Positions 59,087 through 64,000 of a DNA stretch of 64,000 nt are shown piece by piece. The notes under the pieces are model-generated. The model was given only the letters and a program-made list of their open reading frames with translations. It searched no databases and was not told where the DNA came from. This stretch comes from CBEUVQ01 sp965546615 (GTDB lineage Bacteria; Bacillota; Desulfotomaculia; Desulfotomaculales; Desulfohalotomaculaceae), in assembly GCA_965546615.1 (NCBI GenBank), contig CBEUVQ010000003.1, positions 44,994 through 108,993 on the forward strand. Direction: 5' to 3'. The position numbers and the translations under genes are program-made. How positions within the stretch are numbered: the stretch's first letter is position 1; each line of letters opens with the position of its first letter.

Positions 59087-59941
59087 ATGGTTCCCAGATT
59101 TTTAATTGTTTCGGGATTATCCGGCGCCGGTAAGACCACCGCGGTAAGAAGTCTTGAAGATCTTGGTTTTTTTGTGGTAGATAATTTGCCGCCCAAATTA
59201 ATGCCCAAGTTTGGTGAATTATGCGAGCAGTCGTCGCTGAAAAAAATTGCTTTGGTGATCGACATCCGCGGCGGGGAATTTTTTGACACCGTTTTTGATG
59301 TCCTGCAGGAATTAGATAATAAAAACATTGCTTATGAAATACTATTTTTAGAGGCGTCGGATGAAACACTGGTAAGACGTTATAAAGCTTCCCGCCGTCG
59401 GCACCCCCTTTCCGGCGGGGAAATCCTGGAGGATATTCGGGAGGAACGCCAGCGGATGAAAGAGCTGCGCGGTCGGGCAAACAAAATCATTGACACATCT
59501 AATTTGACGGTTCAGCAGCTGAAGAAAGAGATTTACAGTATTTACGGAGAAAACAGAGATACCAACGAGCTGTTTATCACGGTAATGTCTTTCGGCTATA
59601 AAAACGGGATTCCTTTAGACGCAGATTTGGTGATGGATGTGCGTTTTTTGCCCAACCCCTATTATGTACCGGAGCTGCGCCATCTCACCGGTAACGATGC
59701 CGGCGTGCAGCGGTATGTGTGCAGTTCAGAGGTGACTGCTCAATTTAAAGAGAAGTTTGCCGATATGATTGAATACTTAATTCCCCATTACATAAAAGAA
59801 GGGAAAGCAACTTTAATGGTGGCCATCGGCTGCACCGGCGGCATGCACCGTTCAGTTACTTTAGCCAACTGGCTGGGGGATTTTTTAAGAAAAAAAGGAT
59901 ACAAAGCGGCAGTGAGGCACCGGGATATTAAAGATGCTTAG
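59087..59941 (+). CDS. rapZ: RNase adapter/nucleotide-binding protein RapZ (YvcJ)
   Basis: A 284-residue protein with an N-terminal P-loop (SGLSGAGKTTAV), the LEDLGFFVVDNLPP segment typical of the family, and the C-terminal domain ending in IGCTGGMHRSVTLANWL. Homologues bind nucleotide and, in Proteobacteria, control GlmS through small RNA; in Bacillus YvcJ affects competence. It opens the conserved rapZ-yvcK-whiA cluster, with yvcK 11 bases on. The usual Gln in CTGGQHRS is Met here. Confidence 0.96.
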   Translation: MVPRFLIVSGLSGAGKTTAVRSLEDLGFFVVDNLPPKLMPKFGELCEQSSLKKIALVIDIRGGEFFDTVFDVLQELDNKNIAYEILFLEASDETLVRRYKASRRRHPLSGGEILEDIREERQRMKELRGRANKIIDTSNLTVQQLKKEIYSIYGENRDTNELFITVMSFGYKNGIPLDADLVMDVRFLPNPYYVPELRHLTGNDAGVQRYVCSSEVTAQFKEKFADMIEYLIPHYIKEGKATLMVAIGCTGGMHRSVTLANWLGDFLRKKGYKAAVRHRDIKDA

Positions 59942-59952
59942 GGGTGATTTGC

Positions 59953-61272
59953 TTGTGGAAAGTGTATTTCAAGTGGCTTTATCCGGGAATGGGTGTAAAG
60001 CGTTGGCTGAGCTTAGGTTTAATCGGCAGCGTTTTAATCATCTTTGGCATCGGCATTATTTACCCGGTTTTTTTTCAAAGCTTTGCACAGGCGGCAAATT
60101 CGTTGGCCGGCGAAAGGTTGGGCAGAATTGCTAACTGGCTGACAGGTGCTTTGTTTTTAGCGTTGGGTTTTACTGCTGCCGGTTACGGCTTGTGGAAAGC
60201 ATTCAGTTCGGTGGTGGGGGCACTGTCGCTGCGCAGCCGCAGCAGCGTGGTGGAGCTGATTTATGCCAAGCGTTATCTGCAGCGCGGTCCGAAAATTGTA
60301 GTGATCGGCGGAGGAACGGGTTTATCTACTCTTTTAAAAGGGATAAAAGAATACACCAGCAATATTACCGCCATTGTAACCGTTACCGATGACGGAGGCA
60401 GCTCCGGAAGGCTGCGGGGTGATTTGGGAATTCTGCCTCCCGGAGACATCCGCAACTGCTTGGTAGCATTGGCGGATAAAGAAAGTTTGATGGAGCGGGT
60501 GCTGCAGTATCGCTTTCGTGAAGGTGAAATGGCCGGCCACAATTTAGGCAACTTGTTTTTAGCAGCATTGTCTGACATGTCCGGTGGTTTTTATACCGGC
60601 ATACAGGAACTTTCAAAAGTGCTGGCTGTTCGGGGGCGGGTGCTGCCCGCTACGCTGCAGAATGTTTGCGTTGGGGCGAAGCTGTCTGACGGCACCACTG
60701 TGCTGGGGGAATGTTCTGTATCGTCCAGCGACCAAAAGATTAAGCACATCTTTCTCGAGCCGGCGGAATGTCAGCCGCTGCCGGAAGCATTAAAAGCACT
60801 GCAGGAAGCGGATGGCATTATCTTAGGGCCGGGCAGTTTGTATACCAGCGTTCTTCCTAACCTATTGGTAAACGGTATTCCTGAAGCCATTAAGAAGTCC
60901 AAAGCGGTAAAGATTTATGTCTGCAATGTGATGACCCAGCCGGGAGAAACTAAAAACTATACCGCCGGACAGCATCTGAAAGCGATTATCAACCACGCCG
61001 GCTTAATTGTGGACTATGCGGTGGTCAACACCGGTGCCATTCCCGAGCGGTTAATCAGCCGTTACCGTCAGGAAGGGGCTGCCCCTGTAGAGGCGGATGT
61101 TAAAAAAATTGCCCGCCTTGGTGTGAAGCCGGTTGCCGAAAATTTTGTGCTGGAATCTGATGTTGTCCGCCATCATCCTGAAAAACTTGCCCGCGCGGTT
61201 TTGGAGCTGATCATCTCTGCCAAAACACCTGCTGAGCGGATGAATTTTATGAAAGAATACCTAGAGAATTAA
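59953..61272 (+). CDS. yvcK: YvcK family gluconeogenesis factor with N-terminal membrane helices
   Basis: A 439-residue protein. The core from about residue 110 is YvcK/CofD-like (VIGGGTGLSTLLKGIKEY, VTDDGGSSGRLR, GDIRNCLVALAD, GPGSLYTSVLPNLLV) and binds UDP-sugars in Bacillus, where it is needed for growth on gluconeogenic carbon and for wall shape. The first 100 residues add two transmembrane helices, an extension seen in some Clostridia. TTG at 59953 follows GGGGTGAT; GTG at 59944 lies within that site. Confidence 0.93.
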   Translation: MWKVYFKWLYPGMGVKRWLSLGLIGSVLIIFGIGIIYPVFFQSFAQAANSLAGERLGRIANWLTGALFLALGFTAAGYGLWKAFSSVVGALSLRSRSSVVELIYAKRYLQRGPKIVVIGGGTGLSTLLKGIKEYTSNITAIVTVTDDGGSSGRLRGDLGILPPGDIRNCLVALADKESLMERVLQYRFREGEMAGHNLGNLFLAALSDMSGGFYTGIQELSKVLAVRGRVLPATLQNVCVGAKLSDGTTVLGECSVSSSDQKIKHIFLEPAECQPLPEALKALQEADGIILGPGSLYTSVLPNLLVNGIPEAIKKSKAVKIYVCNVMTQPGETKNYTAGQHLKAIINHAGLIVDYAVVNTGAIPERLISRYRQEGAAPVEADVKKIARLGVKPVAENFVLESDVVRHHPEKLARAVLELIISAKTPAERMNFMKEYLEN

Positions 61273-61352
61273 ATAAGAGATATACCGGCCGATGCTTGGG
61301 CACGGCTAACCGGGTGAATTGTGCTATAATGGAATTGAATGGGGTGTTTTTT

Positions 61353-62315
61353 ATGTCTTTTTCGGTTGTCACCAAAAATGAGTTGGCGAGAGTGATCGGC
61401 CCCAGGAGATGCTGCTGGCTGGCAGAACTGGCTGCACTCATCAAAATGGACGGCAGCATTCAAATATCCGGTAAAAAACTGGCAGTGTCTGTCGTTACGG
61501 AAAATGCGGCGGTAGCCCGCAAGCTTCTGACGCTGGTTAAAAAGTTATTTGGCTTATATACCGAAGTGATGGTTCAGCGTAAAGTACGCTTAAAAAAGAA
61601 TAATATCTATTTAGTGCGCATTCCCCCTCAGCCCGGTGTGGAAAAGATTTTGGCACAAATGGGAATGTGGAATGAAAAAAACCGGCTTCCCGACAACAGA
61701 TTAAAAAACCGCCTGCTTTCCAAAGCCTGCTGCCGCAAAGCGTATCTGCGCGGCGGTTTTTTGGGGGGTGGATCGGTCAGCAATCCGGAAGGAACGTACC
61801 ATTTAGAAATTATTTCCAATGATGCCGAGCATGCGGAAGAAATTAACGCCATTATGAATGAGATGGGTTTGGGGGCGAAGATCAGCATTCGCAAAAACTG
61901 GTATGTGGTTTATTTAAAAGAAAGCGACCAGATTGTGAAGTGTTTAAATATTATGGGTGCGCATGATGCGCTTTTGAATTTTGAAAACATTCGGATTTAT
62001 AAGGATATGCGCAATCAAGTAAACCGGTTGGTAAATTGTGAAACGGCAAACCTCAGCAAAACGGTGAACGCGGCGATGCGCCAGATTGAAAATATTAAGC
62101 ATATTCAGGCTACCATAGGTCTGGACAGTCTGCCGCCGGCACTGAGAGAAGCCGCCCGGCTGAGGTTGAAGCATACAGATATCAGTTTAAAAGAGCTGGG
62201 CGAAATGATGCAGCCTCCGGTAGGTAAATCCGGGGTAAATCACCGTATGCGCAAGCTGGAGGAGATATCAAATAAGCTGCGGCGTAAATCAGGAAAGGGT
62301 AAAAATGCGGAGTAA
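61353..62315 (+). CDS. whiA: DNA-binding protein WhiA
   Basis: A 320-residue protein: N-terminal LAGLIDADG-like domain (RCCWLAELAALIKMDGSI, then RKAYLRGGFLGGGSVSNPEGTYHLEI, partial) lacking endonuclease residues, and a C-terminal helix-turn-helix (ALREAARLRLKHTDISLKELGEMMQPPVGKSGVNHRMRKL, partial). WhiA controls sporulation septation in Streptomyces and division/chromosome segregation in Bacillus. A TATAAT at 61325-61330 may be its own -10. ATG at 61353 after GGGGTG. Confidence 0.96.
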   Translation: MSFSVVTKNELARVIGPRRCCWLAELAALIKMDGSIQISGKKLAVSVVTENAAVARKLLTLVKKLFGLYTEVMVQRKVRLKKNNIYLVRIPPQPGVEKILAQMGMWNEKNRLPDNRLKNRLLSKACCRKAYLRGGFLGGGSVSNPEGTYHLEIISNDAEHAEEINAIMNEMGLGAKISIRKNWYVVYLKESDQIVKCLNIMGAHDALLNFENIRIYKDMRNQVNRLVNCETANLSKTVNAAMRQIENIKHIQATIGLDSLPPALREAARLRLKHTDISLKELGEMMQPPVGKSGVNHRMRKLEEISNKLRRKSGKGKNAE

Positions 62316-63306
62316 AGAACTTGATGAACAGCTGCGCCAAGCTACATATCGGGCGATTAACCAATCTTTTTGGAAGTATCGAAAACGCGAGGAAGCACCG
62401 CCTCCGCCGGGTTGGCGCATTTTTTTTCTGGGTACCGGCGGAAATCCCGAAGCTTCTTTTACCCAAAACCCATGTACCGCTGGCTTTGTTTTAGAAGCTG
62501 ACGGCACGCGCTTATACATTGATCCCGGCCCGGCGGCGGTTGTGCGCGCCCGGCAAATGGGCATTGATCTTGGCGGTTTGGACGGCGTGTATATATCTCA
62601 CGGACATCTCGATCATTACGGCGGTGCGGAGAGCGTTGTAGAGGGAATGTGTTGGGCGATGTTTGCCCGGCGCGGTTATCTGCTTGCGCCGCGCGATGTG
62701 CTGGAATCGGAGCACCTAATCAGTTATTACCACCAGGGAGCGGCCGCTTATGCCAATTATAAAGGTGGGCCACAGGTAGTTACGCTGCAGAACCGACATC
62801 CGGTGAAAATAAAAAACACGGTGCTTACACCGATTAAAGCTTATCACGGAGAAGAAAATTACGGTTTTGTGCTGAAAGCGGGCGGCTTAACCATCGGTTA
62901 TACCAGCGATACCAATTACATTCGCAAATATGCCGCTCCTGACGGCGTTAAAGAAATGAAACCGTCGGGGCCGCTGATGGATTTGGTGGATATTGTGGAA
63001 TACCGTGAAGACCTAAAACAAACCTTTTCTAAGGTAGATGTGCTGATTGCAAATGTAACTACCCATAATTCTTGGGCTCACCGCCATATTACCGTGTTGG
63101 GTTTGGCACATTTGCTTCAAGGCTCGCAGGTAAAATTGTGCTTTTTAACACATTTTAACAACTGCTGTGTTAAACCGGTTGATTTGCGGCCGGCTATGGC
63201 GGAATACATTAAGAAATGCACCGGAATAAATGCCGTTAGTGCTTATGACGGAGCGGTGCACGATCTTGAGGTGTTGATGAACGCTATGGGGACGGCAGTC
63301 AAATGA
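62305..63306 (+). CDS. Metallo-beta-lactamase fold hydrolase
   Basis: A 333-residue protein with an RNase Z/phosphodiesterase-like MBL domain: FLGTGGNPEASF, IDPGPAAVVRA, the metal motif SHGHLDHYGG, a second His in AYHGEENYG, and YTSDTNYI carrying the bridging aspartate. The first 35 residues are charged and helical. The substrate is unknown; the family includes nucleases and cyclic-nucleotide phosphodiesterases. It overlaps whiA by 11 bases and the next gene by four, so it is translated with both. Confidence 0.85.
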   Translation: MRSKELDEQLRQATYRAINQSFWKYRKREEAPPPPGWRIFFLGTGGNPEASFTQNPCTAGFVLEADGTRLYIDPGPAAVVRARQMGIDLGGLDGVYISHGHLDHYGGAESVVEGMCWAMFARRGYLLAPRDVLESEHLISYYHQGAAAYANYKGGPQVVTLQNRHPVKIKNTVLTPIKAYHGEENYGFVLKAGGLTIGYTSDTNYIRKYAAPDGVKEMKPSGPLMDLVDIVEYREDLKQTFSKVDVLIANVTTHNSWAHRHITVLGLAHLLQGSQVKLCFLTHFNNCCVKPVDLRPAMAEYIKKCTGINAVSAYDGAVHDLEVLMNAMGTAVK

Positions 63307-63827
63307 GAAAACTTAAGGTTTATAAGGTGCAGGGCGATAAAAATGCGATGCACTGCTGCTTCCAAATAACGGGTTTGTTTAGATCGGCCTATAACTTTAT
63401 TGTCATTACCGTTTGCCGCTATCTGCCGTTTATTAATTTAAAAAATTTTTTATACCGGCAGTTGTTGGGCATGAAAATCGGTAAAAATGCCTCGGTGGGC
63501 TTAATGGCAATGTTTGATGTTTTTTTGCCGCAGTTAATCACCGTCGGAGAAAACAGTGTCATCGGTTATAATGTGACGATTTTAACCCATGAGTTTTTGG
63601 TTGATGAATACCGCATCGGTGAAGTGATGATTGGCAAAAACGTTTTAATCGGTGCCAATGCCACTGTTTTGGCCGGTGTAACCGTTGGCGACGGCAGTAT
63701 TGTTGCCGCCGGCGCGGTGGTTGCAGAAGATGTGCCGCCGGGCGTAATGGTGGGCGGAGTGCCGGCAAAAATTATTAGATATATAGGAGACGGCGATGTT
63801 TCGGTTAATAAAAAGCCTTTGGCATAA
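63303..63827 (+). CDS. Left-handed beta-helix acyltransferase (maltose/galactoside O-acetyltransferase-like)
   Basis: A 174-residue hexapeptide-repeat transferase: the C-terminal half shows repeated [LIV]-G-x-x-x-x-[LIV] turns (VGENSVIGYNVTILTHEF, VMIGKNVLIGANATVLAGVTVGDGSIVAAGAVV, partial) and the closing GVPAKIIRYIGD. The first 60 residues hold a hydrophobic, membrane-associating stretch. It probably adds an acyl group to a sugar or polymer of the envelope. Four-base overlap with the MBL gene; the next gene begins inside its end. Confidence 0.85.
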   Translation: MRKLKVYKVQGDKNAMHCCFQITGLFRSAYNFIVITVCRYLPFINLKNFLYRQLLGMKIGKNASVGLMAMFDVFLPQLITVGENSVIGYNVTILTHEFLVDEYRIGEVMIGKNVLIGANATVLAGVTVGDGSIVAAGAVVAEDVPPGVMVGGVPAKIIRYIGDGDVSVNKKPLA

Positions 63828-64000
63828 TCCCTGGCAGCCGCAGTTTATGGCCGGCTTGGTAATAATAAATATATTGGGCTCAATCTATGGCTATTATTGG
63901 TACCGTAATCAGCTGCAGGAAACGCCGGTTTATTTTTGGCCGCTGGTGCCGGACAGCCCGCTGTCAACCACGCTTTTTGCTTTGGCGCTTTTATGTGCCC
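63796..64000 (+). CDS. DUF1405 family membrane protein, N-terminal part (runs off the window)
   Basis: From ATG at 63796 (after AGGAGA) an open frame runs to the window end. The 68 visible residues contain a transmembrane helix (FMAGLVIINILGSIYGYYWY) followed by QLQETPVYFWPLVPDSPLST, the typical DUF1405 (YpjA) pattern of a W-F-x-P-D-S-P motif after the first helix. The function of this family is unknown. Its start overlaps the acyltransferase gene by 32 bases. Confidence 0.78.
   Translation, partial: MFRLIKSLWHNPWQPQFMAGLVIINILGSIYGYYWYRNQLQETPVYFWPLVPDSPLSTTLFALALLCA

Noticed and set aside
1..64000. tRNA, rRNA, insertion sequences, prophage or CRISPR arrays
   Set aside because: I looked for cloverleaf arms, rRNA conserved blocks, transposase motifs and spaced repeats and found none that I could support.

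Overview
This 64-kb window looks like a chromosome segment of an anaerobic, Gram-positive, mid-GC Firmicute, most likely class Clostridia. The evidence is an S-layer (SLH) anchored protease, long-form HPF, MurJ, FtsEX with an M23 hydrolase, a SAM-I riboswitch on metK, the rapZ-yvcK-whiA cluster, small Firmicutes families (YlmC/YmxH, DUF3243, DUF2508), frequent TTG/GTG starts with strong GGAGG sites, and a molybdenum/selenium/nickel-flavoured catabolic cluster. I see no rRNA, tRNA, transposase, prophage or CRISPR array.

Layout. (a) 1-32.1 kb is mostly core genes on the + strand: end of a phosphohexomutase, SLH subtilase, murJ, ylmC-like, riboswitch-metK, a GAF membrane protein, comF, an ankyrin lipoprotein, hpf, secA, prfB (with its programmed frameshift), yitT-like, split transketolase, an MFS exporter, ftsE-ftsX-M23 peptidase-S41 protease-PDZ protein, uracil-DNA glycosylase, an orphan glutamine-rich binding lipoprotein, uvrB and uvrA. 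(b) 32.2-50.3 kb is an accessory catabolic island of two adjoining operons. The first encodes an IclR regulator, a divergent QPRTase-like protein, a MoCF-domain protein, the hydratase/acetaldehyde dehydrogenase/aldolase trio of meta-cleavage lower pathways, a ferredoxin-BFD fusion, a LarA-like protein and a LarC1-only nickel protein. The second encodes a four-subunit molybdenum hydroxylase of nicotinate-dehydrogenase layout, a second LarA-like protein and selenium-molybdenum accessory proteins (YqeC-MocA fusion, MoeA-like, XdhC-like, YqeB). Both promoters carry copies of one motif, AATA(A/C)CGAA, so they are probably one IclR regulon. (c) 50.3-55.1 kb on the - strand is a TetR-controlled HlyD/ABC-2 export system. 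(d) 55.2-64 kb returns to core genes: uvrC, a Cof-type HAD phosphatase, ROK kinase, rapZ, yvcK, whiA, an MBL hydrolase, an acyltransferase and the start of a DUF1405 protein.

How it works together. The uvrA-uvrC neighbourhood appears to be interrupted by the accessory material in (b) and (c). In (b), a selenium-dependent Mo hydroxylase could hydroxylate an N-heterocyclic (or other) substrate. The end of the route is predictable: 2-oxopent-4-enoate to 4-hydroxy-2-oxovalerate, then pyruvate plus acetaldehyde, then acetyl-CoA. The middle steps are unknown, and the QPRTase-like, MoCF-like and LarA-like proteins are candidates for them or for cofactor handling. This combination is the strongest candidate for an undescribed system here. 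All family calls are by eye; no database search was run.
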